From contig NZ_SJPM01000002.1 in NCBI RefSeq assembly GCF_007859915.1, positions 124,001-188,000 of the forward strand: a stretch of DNA of 64,000 nt. Reading direction: 5' to 3'. This document shows, piece after piece, positions 45,827 to 55,154 of this stretch. Every line of letters begins with the position of its first letter. Within the stretch, counting starts at the first letter, position 1. Made by a program: the position numbers and the translations under genes. The notes beneath the pieces were generated by a model, which searched no databases, had not been told where the DNA came from, and saw only the letters and a program-made list of their open reading frames with translations. Source of the DNA: Neorhodopirellula pilleata (GTDB lineage: Bacteria > Planctomycetota > Planctomycetia > Pirellulales > Pirellulaceae).

Positions 45827-46531
45827 TTATCGTCTCGGCGTCTGCCATTGCAACGGTCGATCGGCCGTCGAGAATGCGGGTTGGTTGGCCGCCGGAGCGG
45901 AATTGGCAAACCCACCACCGGAGATCGGCGGGGTCGTTGTGGAAGGAACAGTTGCCGATGGAACAGGTGCGGGCGATGACTGCGTCGGTCCCCAAGCGGC
46001 TTGGTTACTTGGTGGAGTGGCCGCACTCGTCAGATCAATGACCTGCATCCCGCCGGAACGAATTTGATTCAACGAAGAGCCTGTACTGCCCGTCGGGTTT
46101 CCTGAAGTATTCGGGTTTCCTGAACTATCCGACCAATTGGTGGGGCCGACTCCACCGACGGGATTGGCGACCGGGTTGGGAACTCCCGAGCCGATCGGCT
46201 GCTCGAAACTCATCGGCTGGACGGCGCCAGGGGCATAGCCGGCGGGCGCATAGCTGCCCGCCGCCGAATTCGATCCGCCGAATCCCATGTTGGCCGCCGT
46301 CGCCCCATAGGAGCCTGTCGATGGCGGTGGAACACGTGCGGACGCACCGAACGGACCGAGTGCCGGCAGCAACGGACCGGTCGTCGCGGTTTGACCAGGT
46401 AATGAGGTCAACGGGGCGGCACCGGTAAACCCATTGGGCGTCCCGGCTTGACGACAACCCAAGCCGGGTAGGATCACGGCGGAGGCCGCCAACAAGGTCC
46501 AACGGGCGGATCGTGATGGGAGATGCAGCAT
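45827..46531 (-). CDS. Low-complexity lipoprotein
   Basis: The 234-residue protein has a lipoprotein signal (RSARWTLLAASAVILPGLGC, lipobox PGLGC). The rest is Pro/Gly/Ser/Asn/Thr-rich with no predicted fold, including the direct repeat NPNTSGNPTGS-like stretch. Function unknown. It lies between pyrF and ribBA with gaps of about 110 bases on both sides, so it is probably transcribed alone. Confidence 0.65.
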   Translation of the reverse strand: MLHLPSRSARWTLLAASAVILPGLGCRQAGTPNGFTGAAPLTSLPGQTATTGPLLPALGPFGASARVPPPSTGSYGATAANMGFGGSNSAAGSYAPAGYAPGAVQPMSFEQPIGSGVPNPVANPVGGVGPTNWSDSSGNPNTSGNPTGSTGSSLNQIRSGGMQVIDLTSAATPPSNQAAWGPTQSSPAPVPSATVPSTTTPPISGGGFANSAPAANQPAFSTADRPLQWQTPRR

Positions 46532-46644
46532 TTCGGAAAGCTTCCGATCGTTCAGTCGAGTTGGCTCTCAGCGCCACGAAACCCTTTCGCAACCGCTCAC
46601 AAACCCGGCTTTAACAAAAATTGGCATTTTCCCGAAAGAGGGAT

Positions 46645-47553
46645 TCAGCCAACGAACTTGAGTTGTTCGTTCATCTCGATCGTCGCGGCCCGAACGGCGT
46701 CGTGCCATTTCGCATCGCCGTACTTTTGGGCCAAATCAGGTCGGGCGTGCGCGAAAATGATCCCGCGGGAACTGTTGACGATCGCGCCGCGGCCCTGTGA
46801 GTCCATTGCAGCTTTGACATCTTCGGCCGTCCCGCCTTGGGCACCGAAACCGGGAACGAGCAGGATGCTGTGAGGCATCGCCGCCCGCAGTTCGGCGAGT
46901 TGTTCCGGATAGGTAGCTCCGACGACGGCGCCGATCGGGCCATAGCCATCCCCGTCAAGCCGCGTCGCATTGAGCTGCGTGATCAAGTCCGCAACATGGC
47001 CGTAAATCGTCTTCTCGTTCGCTTCTAAATCCTGCAGAAATCCGCCGCCGGGATTGGACGTCTTGACGAGCACAAAGATCCCGCCCCCTCGCTCGTCACA
47101 AGCGTCCACAAACGGCTCGATGCTGTCTCGCCCCAAATACGGGCTAACGGTCAAGGAATCGCTCCGCCAGGGACTCGGATGCTCGGGACTGCCCAAATAG
47201 GCGTCCGCGTAAGCCGTCGCCGTGGTGCCGATGTCATTGCGTTTTCCGTCGGTCACGACGATTAATCCCGACTCGGCCGCGTGCGCGATAACTTGTCCGA
47301 GCGAAACCATGCCGGCCGGACCGAGCTGCTCAAAGAACGCCGCTTGCGGCTTGACGCACGGCACGAGGTCGCGAACGACGTCGATGATTTCACAGCAAAA
47401 TTGTGTGTAGGCGGCAGCCCAAGCCTCAGGATGGTTGCTCGAAACCGCATCGCGGATCGGCGCGGGGAGTGACGCCTGACGGGGATCGAGCCCGACGCAG
47501 GTGACCGATCCGGTGCGGGCGATGGCTTGATTGAGACGAGTGGCGAACGTCAT
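46645..47553 (-). CDS. pyrF: Orotidine 5'-phosphate decarboxylase (subfamily 2)
   Basis: The 302-residue enzyme makes UMP from OMP. Subfamily 2 is indicated by length and by VTCVGLDPRQ at the start, the catalytic Lys-Asp set in VVTDGKRNDIGTTA, and the phosphate-binding VPGFGAQGG near residue 245. No other pyrimidine gene is adjacent. Confidence 0.95.
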   Translation of the reverse strand: MTFATRLNQAIARTGSVTCVGLDPRQASLPAPIRDAVSSNHPEAWAAAYTQFCCEIIDVVRDLVPCVKPQAAFFEQLGPAGMVSLGQVIAHAAESGLIVVTDGKRNDIGTTATAYADAYLGSPEHPSPWRSDSLTVSPYLGRDSIEPFVDACDERGGGIFVLVKTSNPGGGFLQDLEANEKTIYGHVADLITQLNATRLDGDGYGPIGAVVGATYPEQLAELRAAMPHSILLVPGFGAQGGTAEDVKAAMDSQGRGAIVNSSRGIIFAHARPDLAQKYGDAKWHDAVRAATIEMNEQLKFVG

Positions 47554-47720
47554 GGAAGTGAATACGGTGGGAGAAGCGGGAACGAACTTTCCCGCAACTT
47601 GCCCGACAAACCGTCTCCTGACAACCCGTCCCCCACCGGCGTGTTGATTTAGCCGAATTCAGCAATGCTACGATTAGCCGAAGGGCGTTAGCCCCGGTTA
47701 ACGGTCGCGGGAACCGCCGG

Positions 47721-47843
47721 TAGCGGGCTGTTGATTTAGTGCACGATTGGGCGTTTTCGTTTAACGGCAAGACGCAGGCGTCTGCGTTCTCAAGCTCTGT
47801 CGCCTGCGGCTTGCCGTTAAACGATTAAATCAACAGCCCGCTA
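47721..47843. repeat. Nested palindromic element
   Basis: Outer arms TAGCGGGCTGTTGATTTA (47721-47738) and its reverse complement (47826-47843) are perfect over 18 bases. Inner arms CGTTTAACGGCAAG (47758-47771) and 47810-47823 are perfect over 14, extended by CGCAGGCG/CGCCTGCG. The rest of the 47554-47884 gap has GGCGTTAGCCCCGGTTAA (also near 26392) and no gene. Confidence 0.85.
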
Positions 47844-47884
47844 ACGCGGTACGGCTAATTAAATCAAAACGCCGCTACAAACCG

Positions 47885-48421
47885 TCAAGTCGATGACTGA
47901 GCGGAATGATGGGCCGCCGTATTAAAGTGCGGCGCGTTGATCGCTGAGTTCCCTTCGTGCCCGTCGGGGGCTGAAGCCACGGCGGCCTGTTGTAAGTGAA
48001 TCATCAGCTTTTTGTGATCGCGGACGACTCGCAGGAATTCTTCTTCGCTGACCGGCTTTTGGATGTAATCATAAACACCCAGTTCGTCACAGCGTTTGCG
48101 GTACGTGTCGTCTTCCAAGGCCGTCAACACGACCGTCGTGATGCGTCCGGCTTCGGGTTGAATCTCTCGCATCTCTTCGAGCACATCGAGTCCCGTGCCA
48201 TCGGGCAAGAGCATGTCCAGCAGGAGCAGATCCAATCGCGGGGCACGAGAAAAAATCCCGGTGCGTTTCATGAACAAGATCGCTTCGTGAACCGTCCGCA
48301 CCAAAGTCAAGCGATGATGCACGCCGCTACGTCGCAACGCGTGGATCGTGATCCGAGCGTCGACCAACCCGTCTTCGACGAGCAGGATCTCCATCGGCTT
48401 GGTTCGTGAATCACCCAGCAT
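47885..48421 (-). CDS. Response regulator (Rcp1-like receiver)
   Basis: The 178-residue protein has a receiver domain of the Rcp1 type: ILLVEDGLVDARITIHALRR, phospho-acceptor Asp in LLLLDMLLPDGTG, Thr in TVVLTALEDD, and Lys in DYIQKPVS. A 35-residue polar tail rich in Ala/His/Ser follows. There is no output domain. It shares a likely operon with the helical protein upstream (13-base gap). The kinase is not in the window. Confidence 0.85.
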   Translation of the reverse strand: MLGDSRTKPMEILLVEDGLVDARITIHALRRSGVHHRLTLVRTVHEAILFMKRTGIFSRAPRLDLLLLDMLLPDGTGLDVLEEMREIQPEAGRITTVVLTALEDDTYRKRCDELGVYDYIQKPVSEEEFLRVVRDHKKLMIHLQQAAVASAPDGHEGNSAINAPHFNTAAHHSAQSST

Positions 48422-48434
48422 GGCGGCAATCTCC

Positions 48435-49049
48435 TTAGGAATGGTCAGCGGAAGCGGGAAGCGTGGAATGCGAACCGTGCAGGCGAATCAGTTCCCCTTC
48501 GAGTCGCTCGTGGGCGGTGAAATCGCACGAAAACCGTTCGACCTTTTCCGCAAACAACCGCAAACAATTCGAATCGCAACCTCTGTATTGTAATTCCTCG
48601 GCCTGTTCCACCAAGTCAACTATTTGCAAATACAGACAACGATGTTGGTCGATCACATGGCGGACCATCATTTGCCGTTCGTCGATCACTTCCTGCCGTC
48701 TCATTGCCTCGGGACTCGGTTGACCGTAGGGCGACGGAGTGAGCGGCGTGGCAATCAATCCGTAGGACTCTTCCAGCGTGAACTGCAAGGCGAGCAGATC
48801 ACGAATCCCGTCAAGGCACTGGGCCAAACCTTTGATCGCCTGTTGCGGCGTTTCGCAATCGGGCTGTTCCAATTGGCTTAACGTTCGCAGCCGGTGGAAC
48901 TCGTGCCAGAGATGAGGATTCGAATCCTTGATCTCCTGAAGGAACGCGGCGTTGACCAACCAAACGGTTTGCGGGGAACCGCTCGACGAACCGTTTTGTG
49001 CTGAAGTAGCACGGTTTGTGGACGAAGCAATCGGGGCGACGGTAGCCAT
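48435..49049 (-). CDS. Helical protein, possibly hemerythrin-like
   Basis: The 204-residue protein starts at ATG 49049 (MATVAPIASSTN). After a polar N-terminus it is all-helical, with HLWHEFHRLRTL, LLALQFTLEESYG, VIDQHRCLYLQIVDLVEQ and FSCDFTAHERLEGELI. Spacing and His/Glu positions recall hemerythrin HHE domains, but the usual iron-ligand pattern is incomplete, so the fold may be kept without the metal site. It precedes the response regulator and may be its partner. Confidence 0.5.
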   Translation of the reverse strand: MATVAPIASSTNRATSAQNGSSSGSPQTVWLVNAAFLQEIKDSNPHLWHEFHRLRTLSQLEQPDCETPQQAIKGLAQCLDGIRDLLALQFTLEESYGLIATPLTPSPYGQPSPEAMRRQEVIDERQMMVRHVIDQHRCLYLQIVDLVEQAEELQYRGCDSNCLRLFAEKVERFSCDFTAHERLEGELIRLHGSHSTLPASADHS

Positions 49050-49318
49050 TGTGGCAATCCTCCATGCAAGGGTTCCGTACAAGAGAAGAACCTCTGAACC
49101 TAAGGCCGCTCGATCACGTCGTCAAGCAAATTCTTCATTTCGTTGAGATTTTGACCGCCATCGAGCCGAACTGCGGCACCGATCGCCCCCATAATCGGCG
49201 GGGAAGCTACCGCAAATCGCCTTTTTTGACTAACCTTCCTGACTCAAACGCTCGGCCGTAATTAGCCGGCGGAGCGATTTGTCCCCACATTCTTGGCACA
49301 CAACCCATTGAATTCTTC

Positions 49319-51061
49319 ATGTCACCATTCCGGTTCCGAATTAGCGTTTTTATTGTCATGCTCTTGACGGCATATCCGTTCGCCGCGTTCTCTGTGATCG
49401 CTCAAGAACCCGGACTATTGACGAAGGCACTCGACGCGGTGAAGGACAACCTTGCTGTCGATCCGGACTCGTCTAACGATCCGCTGCGGCAGATGCAATC
49501 CGATGCGATGCGGGAACGATCGGCCGATTGGGGTTTTTGGGGCAATCTTCCCAATAAGTACAGCTCGTGGACCAACCACAGCAATCGCGTTGTTCCGCTC
49601 TACACGTTCGGGGTCACCCTGGATTCACTGCGAGCCGAAGGTAGCCTCTACAGCGACCCGGCGCGACTCGAAGATGCGTTCGGTTCCGTCCCCGCCAACA
49701 CGGTCAATCCGACCGCGATCTATCACGACCAGATCGACGTTTATCACCTACAGCGTCTCGCGACGCAAAACGGCAAGAAGTACATCATCACGATGATCTT
49801 CGACGGCATGGATTGGCAAACGACTCGCGCCGCAGCGATTTATCGCAATCAAGCGGATCGGTATGACAGCGGCCGTGGGCAAGGCTTAGCTTTCCAAGAC
49901 TATCGAGGCGCAACCAGCGACTTCGCCTACTTGGTCACGACGCCGACTGCCGGTGGTGCGAAGTACGATATCAACGCACAAACCGTCTTCAGTAGTGGGC
50001 AAAAAGTCGACGGCGGCTTTGATGCGGAACTCGCCGGACCGATGCCTTGGCATGAATCGCCCCGCAGCGCTTATCCGATCGGTCGCGATCGCGAACAACC
50101 ACATGAGGTCACCGATTCGGCTTCGTCGGCGACGTCGTTGTTGTCCGGCGTGAAAACTTACAACGGCTCGATCAACATGCTTCCCGATGGGACCCACGCG
50201 ATCCCGATCGCTCGCAAGCTACAAGACGAAGGCTACCGCGTCGGTGTCGTGACCAGCGTCCCGGTCAGTCACGCGACCCCCGCCGCCGCGTACGCGAACA
50301 ACGTCACTCGTAAAGATTACCAAGACATCGCCCGCGACATGGTCGGTTTGCCCTCATCATCGCATCGTCGTGAACCCTTGCCTGGTTTGGACGTGTTGAT
50401 CGGCGGCGGGTGGGGCGAAGGTTCCGGCAAGGATGCAACCCAAGGTGACAATTTCATGCCGGGCAACACTTACTTCCACGAGTCAGACATGGAAGCGATC
50501 AAGCGTGGCGAAGATTACGTCGTCGCCGAGAGGACCGCCGGACGCGACGGTAATGACGTGTTGTCGGCCGCCGCCCGAACCGCCATCGAATCGAATAAAC
50601 GGTTGCTCGGCTATTTCGGAACTCAAGGCGGGCACCTGCCGTTTCAAACCGCCGACGGCGACTATCGTCCCACCTTCGACGTTAAGGGAACCGAACGTTA
50701 CAACAACGCGGACATCGCTGAAAACCCAACGCTCGCGGACATGACCGCTGCCGCGTTGGACGTCTTATCAAGTACCAAATCCGAAACCACCGAACCATCG
50801 GGCAACCCGTTTTGGTTGTTGATCGAATGCGGCGACGTCGACTGGGCCAATCACGCCAACAACATCGACAACAGCATCGGTGCGGTGTTCAGCGGCGAAG
50901 CGGCCTTCCAAACGGTGGTCGATTGGGTCGAAGCCAACGACGCATGGGGCGATACCGCCGTGTTCGTGACCAGCGACCATGGTCACTACTTGCATCTGCA
51001 ACAACCTCAAGCGATTGCCGACGCCGCTTCGCGATCCAAGACAAACAAAACGTCCGAGTGA
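49319..51061 (+). CDS. Alkaline phosphatase (PhoA family)
   Basis: The 580-residue exported enzyme has a signal peptide (FRISVFIVMLLTAYPFAAFSVIA). Active-site motifs: DGMDW (metal Asp), VTDSASSATSLLSG (nucleophile Ser in DSASS), TSVPVSHATPAAAY, IECGDVDWANHANN (Asp and His ligands) and TSDHGHYL. It hydrolyses phosphomonoesters in the periplasm. A large insertion lies between the first Asp and the nucleophile. Its last 55 bases overlap the 3' end of nagB on the other strand. Confidence 0.88.
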   Translation: MSPFRFRISVFIVMLLTAYPFAAFSVIAQEPGLLTKALDAVKDNLAVDPDSSNDPLRQMQSDAMRERSADWGFWGNLPNKYSSWTNHSNRVVPLYTFGVTLDSLRAEGSLYSDPARLEDAFGSVPANTVNPTAIYHDQIDVYHLQRLATQNGKKYIITMIFDGMDWQTTRAAAIYRNQADRYDSGRGQGLAFQDYRGATSDFAYLVTTPTAGGAKYDINAQTVFSSGQKVDGGFDAELAGPMPWHESPRSAYPIGRDREQPHEVTDSASSATSLLSGVKTYNGSINMLPDGTHAIPIARKLQDEGYRVGVVTSVPVSHATPAAAYANNVTRKDYQDIARDMVGLPSSSHRREPLPGLDVLIGGGWGEGSGKDATQGDNFMPGNTYFHESDMEAIKRGEDYVVAERTAGRDGNDVLSAAARTAIESNKRLLGYFGTQGGHLPFQTADGDYRPTFDVKGTERYNNADIAENPTLADMTAAALDVLSSTKSETTEPSGNPFWLLIECGDVDWANHANNIDNSIGAVFSGEAAFQTVVDWVEANDAWGDTAVFVTSDHGHYLHLQQPQAIADAASRSKTNKTSE

Positions 51062-51768
51062 GTTTGCAGGAATGAGGCCGGGTTGTCGCTCGTCACCGGC
51101 CCGTTGATCGCGGCGGCGACCGCCTCCGCTTTCGCCGCCCCGGTGGCCAACAACACAATCTTGCGAGCCTTTAAGATGGTACCGATCCCCATCGTGATCG
51201 CCTGTTTGGGAACTTGATCGGTCGACTCAAAGAATCGCGAATTGGCCTCGATCGTGCTGGCGGCCAAGTCGACCAGTCGAGTCGGGCTGTCGATCGTTGC
51301 ACCAGGTTCGTTGAACCCGATGTGGCCGTTGACGCCGATGCCGAGCAATTGCCAATCGATGCCGCCGGCGTTTTCGATTTCACTTTCGTATCGCCTACTG
51401 ATGGCTTCCGCCGAATGGCTGTCATCGATCTGGTGTGCGGCCGGAAGATGAGTCTTGGATCGATCCAAATCAACGTGATCGAACAGGTTCGTTCGCATGT
51501 ACGCGAGATAAGATTGAGGATGCTCCGGCGGCAGCCCGACATACTCGTCGAGATTGAAGGTCGTGATGCCTTGAAAACTCACTTCACCGGATTGATAGCG
51601 ACGACATAAGTTCTCGTAAACCGACAACGGTGTGCTGCCCGTGGCAAGCCCCAACGTACAGAGCCCCGACGTATCGGGCGAATGCCGATTGATCGTCTCA
51701 ACCAACAACCCCGCCACGTGCCGGCTGGCCGATTCATGGTCTTCCAATACGGTATACAAAATGGCCAT
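51007..51768 (-). CDS. nagB: Glucosamine-6-phosphate deaminase
   Basis: The 253-residue enzyme converts glucosamine-6-P to fructose-6-P and ammonia. Motifs: GLATGSTPLSVY, FNLDEYVGLPPEHPQSY and GIGVNGHIGFNEPG. Transcribed leftward and convergent with the phosphatase, whose 3' end it overlaps by 55 bases. The upstream kinase/pyrophosphorylase-like gene ends 18 bases before it, so these amino-sugar and nucleotide-sugar genes probably share a transcript. Confidence 0.93.
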   Translation of the reverse strand: MAILYTVLEDHESASRHVAGLLVETINRHSPDTSGLCTLGLATGSTPLSVYENLCRRYQSGEVSFQGITTFNLDEYVGLPPEHPQSYLAYMRTNLFDHVDLDRSKTHLPAAHQIDDSHSAEAISRRYESEIENAGGIDWQLLGIGVNGHIGFNEPGATIDSPTRLVDLAASTIEANSRFFESTDQVPKQAITMGIGTILKARKIVLLATGAAKAEAVAAAINGPVTSDNPASFLQTHSDVLFVLDREAASAIA

Positions 51769-51786
51769 CGATCGCCTTGCTGTTGG

Positions 51787-54700
51787 TCAGTCTTTCCAAT
51801 CACACAAGGCATTAACATAATCCGAACCACCATCGCGGTTCCACCCGTCGAGTTGCGAGGGTTCCTTGAGTTGTTGCCCTCGTCGCATCGGCGTGACGAT
51901 GAAACGCGAATCCACGTCGGTGAGCGTCGTCATGTCGCCCCAGAGCTTCTCGAACTGAGCGACCGGGAAGACATCTTCTTGAGCATGACCCCAGCGTTTC
52001 TTGACTTCTTTGAGCGTGATGTACGTCGGTAAACGGGCTGCCATTTCACGAACCGCCACATCGACCGCAATCGGATCGTTCAACGAATCGCGATCCAATC
52101 CGAACGCCGCGAGCAAGCCATCGATTTCGATCCAAGTCGTGTTCGAATTGTAAAACCGCAATCCGAACTCAGCACGCTCGTTGGGCATCGCCAAACCCTC
52201 GACCAATCTCGGTCGCCCTGATACCAATGCCAAACCGCCGCCGCGATCTTCCAAACGACGCGGGATGACTTCGAAGCTTAACGTCGCACCCGAATCGAGA
52301 TGCAAACCGAACAAAGCCGGATCGACGTTCGCACCCAACGTATCGATATTGTGCAGCATCAGGTGTTTGAGCGACGGTTGGTCACTCAGCAATCGCGACA
52401 GCACGCCGTTGCGAAATAAATTGGGAACCTCGTACCAGTGCCCGACCGGATGAACACATTGGCTCGGCACGTTGTCGGTGTAATCGCTGCCTTCGCCGAC
52501 CGTTCGGGCCCAGTTCGCGATCGCCGACCGGCCGCTCTCACGCATCTTTTGTTGTTGTTGATCGAGAACTTGTTGAGGCGTCTCTTCCCATAGGAACTGC
52601 AGGTCGCGAACCATCGGCACCATCCGCAACCCGACGCTGCGCCCGCTCGAAAGATGCAACGGCCCTTCGTGGCCGTAATTCTGATTTGCTTGAAGGCAAT
52701 CGCGGATCGCGGCATCGGTCATCCAACTCGTGGTGACGACATGCGGAATCACGCCCCCGCAACGGCGAGTGATCGCACGGTTCTTGTCCAAATGGATCTC
52801 AAGAAAACTGCGATGACGTCCCGCGAATCGATGAAACGGGTGCAACGCTTTGCAAACGCCCGCCCCTTGCGTCCAACGACTTCCGACGCCGGCGGCTAAC
52901 GTGACGACCGCGACTTGCCCCTCGGCGATCGCTTGACGTCCTAGGTCCGCGAACTTCGAATCGATTCCGCCTCGCGTGTCGACGACGTGATGCTCGGTTA
53001 CATCGGTGATTTTCAAATCGCTCGCCAATCGATTCGATGCGAGTCCGAACCGGCCCGATCGCATGTTGTCGCGGACCTGCTCGTGTTGACTGCGGTCGAA
53101 TCCGTTGTCGCGAAGGATATTCGCCAGCGATGATGAATCGGCGGTCGATTCATCGTCGCCTCGATCATTCCCATCGCCGACCGTCGGCAAGACGCTGCGG
53201 AGCAACACCGCCGCGTCGGTGTCCGGTTCGTTCGGGTCACCACAACGCTCGGCGATCCGGGCGAGTTCATCGCGTGTTTGCGGTGACAAGTCTCGCAGCG
53301 GTGTGCGGAGCCACTGCGGCAACATCAATGCGTAATACTTTTGTGGCAACTTGGCCCGACTCGCGGTCAACAATTCCGCCGATGTGCCGTTGTCATTGAT
53401 CGAAAAATCATAAACCACCGGATCCATCGCGAACGGCAATGCCGTTTCCAAATCTCGCTTGACGTCCACGAGCGTGGTTGCCAACCAATCCTGAGCGGTT
53501 TGCTTGATCGTCGGATCAAAGATAAAACCCATGCCGCCACCGGACATGCCACCGAGCATCCAGAAACCCCAAAACTGTTCGCCAAATTGTTCGCGGCACG
53601 CTTGGATCATGCGGTCGGTGAAACGGTTGGTCGCCCACGGAATGATCGTTTGCAATGGGCCTTCGAAGTTTCGCGTCGTTAACGAACCGAGACGTCGAAT
53701 GTCGCCGGCACATAACGCCTCGACGACCTCGTCGTAAATCGACATGGCCTCTTGACGTGCCGTCCACTGCGCGTCACCGCGCACCAAGTAGTGCTCCGTC
53801 ACCATCTCTAAAATCGGGCCGACGTTTTGCGCCATGCCGCCGTGAACCAACACGAGCGATTCTTGCAAACGCTGCCTCGCTTCAGGGCTGACGCGATCCG
53901 AGCCCAAGATTTCATGATCGGGCATCAGTCGCCCGCGACTGACGCCGTATTCAGGATCGCCGGGGCCCGCCTCTTGACCGCAAATCAGCTTGATGCCGGG
54001 CCACACCCCACCGGAATCCTGCCATCCGCCGCCACTGCCGCCGATCCATTCGCCCAAGATCGCGCGGGCGGCGACGAGCCGACGGTCCGGCTCGGTTAAC
54101 GGGCCTTCGAGCGATCGAATCTGGCCCGTCGCCCGCATCAAGTTGCTGATGAGCGAACCGAGCAAATTGGTCGAAACGGCCAACCGTGATCCTTTGGGAA
54201 TGTCGTTGATCTTGCTAACGAGTTCTAAACCTTTGCCACGACCGACGATGCGTTCGAGCAAAGCTTCCATCGACGAACCGCAACCTTCCAACCCCGGTGG
54301 GACGACGCCCGACGCGATCACGGCCGCTTTGAGCAGCCCCAAATAATCCCTCGCGAAATCAAACATCTCGGCGACGGAGGTCACCTCGGTCGACGCACCC
54401 AAGTCAACGCTGACCAAGCGGAACACGGGTCGATCGATCACGCGCAGATACGTTTCGATCGGCGGTCGAACCTCATCGTCTCGGCCGCGTACGGCCAAGT
54501 CGACCGACACGTTGACGACCCGGGCTCCTTGAGGGAAATCCATCCCGAGAAAAAAGATATCACTCCACGCGCTGTGCGAAACGTCCATCCGGACCGCCGT
54601 CGTTTCTCGCAAAACCGGATACCGCAATCGCGACGCATCGCCGTCAAGCAATTCGCGACGCAACCGCAGCGGATGTTCGGCCACGTGCCCAAGACGAAAC

Positions 54701-55152
54701 ATCCATTGGTTCCCGCGAACCGTCCGGACGCTGTGGCGAACCTGATCGGCGAGCGTTTGAAAACCAAGTTCGTGATACGCTTGAGCCAACGCGCTCGCTA
54801 ACGAATCGGTCGGACCGGTCACCGATTGTGTTTTCAAAAACGCATCGATGGCTTCCTGAAAACGGCGGCCGAGCAAATGTTCATAGCCGTCAAACGGGAT
54901 GCTGCCGGCGATGGTCGCGTCCAACCGGGGTGGCAGATGATATCGGTAAATTGATGAAAGAAAGAACAACGCGCGGACGCGCCGGTAAAGGTTGGTTTCG
55001 TGACGTCGAAATGCGTCGAGTGCGACGATGTGACCAAGCAATTCGTCCAGCGAAGCGTCCTGGCATAGCGACTCGAGCGAACGGTCACGCGTCGGTCCGT
55101 CGTCGGATCGAATCGTTTCAATCAATGCATTGGGTGAAAGAGTTGCCGTCAT
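51787..55152 (-). CDS. Fused GHMP kinase-like / UDP-sugar pyrophosphorylase-like protein
   Basis: The 1121-residue protein combines two domains. The N-terminal 700 residues resemble the kinase part of L-fucokinase: DIPKGSRLAVSTNLLGSLISN is the GHMP phosphate-binding motif (about residue 335), and MLGGMSGGGMGFIFDP is the third GHMP motif. From about residue 740 comes a UDPGP-type transferase: VVTLAAGVGSRWTQGAGVCKALHPF, HNIDTLGANVDPALFG. Bacteroides FKP has the same two activities but in the opposite order. The likely role is sugar phosphorylation and activation to a nucleotide sugar; the sugar is unknown. Confidence 0.7.
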   Translation of the reverse strand: MTATLSPNALIETIRSDDGPTRDRSLESLCQDASLDELLGHIVALDAFRRHETNLYRRVRALFFLSSIYRYHLPPRLDATIAGSIPFDGYEHLLGRRFQEAIDAFLKTQSVTGPTDSLASALAQAYHELGFQTLADQVRHSVRTVRGNQWMFRLGHVAEHPLRLRRELLDGDASRLRYPVLRETTAVRMDVSHSAWSDIFFLGMDFPQGARVVNVSVDLAVRGRDDEVRPPIETYLRVIDRPVFRLVSVDLGASTEVTSVAEMFDFARDYLGLLKAAVIASGVVPPGLEGCGSSMEALLERIVGRGKGLELVSKINDIPKGSRLAVSTNLLGSLISNLMRATGQIRSLEGPLTEPDRRLVAARAILGEWIGGSGGGWQDSGGVWPGIKLICGQEAGPGDPEYGVSRGRLMPDHEILGSDRVSPEARQRLQESLVLVHGGMAQNVGPILEMVTEHYLVRGDAQWTARQEAMSIYDEVVEALCAGDIRRLGSLTTRNFEGPLQTIIPWATNRFTDRMIQACREQFGEQFWGFWMLGGMSGGGMGFIFDPTIKQTAQDWLATTLVDVKRDLETALPFAMDPVVYDFSINDNGTSAELLTASRAKLPQKYYALMLPQWLRTPLRDLSPQTRDELARIAERCGDPNEPDTDAAVLLRSVLPTVGDGNDRGDDESTADSSSLANILRDNGFDRSQHEQVRDNMRSGRFGLASNRLASDLKITDVTEHHVVDTRGGIDSKFADLGRQAIAEGQVAVVTLAAGVGSRWTQGAGVCKALHPFHRFAGRHRSFLEIHLDKNRAITRRCGGVIPHVVTTSWMTDAAIRDCLQANQNYGHEGPLHLSSGRSVGLRMVPMVRDLQFLWEETPQQVLDQQQQKMRESGRSAIANWARTVGEGSDYTDNVPSQCVHPVGHWYEVPNLFRNGVLSRLLSDQPSLKHLMLHNIDTLGANVDPALFGLHLDSGATLSFEVIPRRLEDRGGGLALVSGRPRLVEGLAMPNERAEFGLRFYNSNTTWIEIDGLLAAFGLDRDSLNDPIAVDVAVREMAARLPTYITLKEVKKRWGHAQEDVFPVAQFEKLWGDMTTLTDVDSRFIVTPMRRGQQLKEPSQLDGWNRDGGSDYVNALCDWKD

Positions 55153-55154
55153 GA

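Noticed and set aside
52181..52899. Frames on the plus strand within the kinase/pyrophosphorylase gene
   Set aside because: They are antisense shadows; the minus-strand protein has two recognisable domains throughout.
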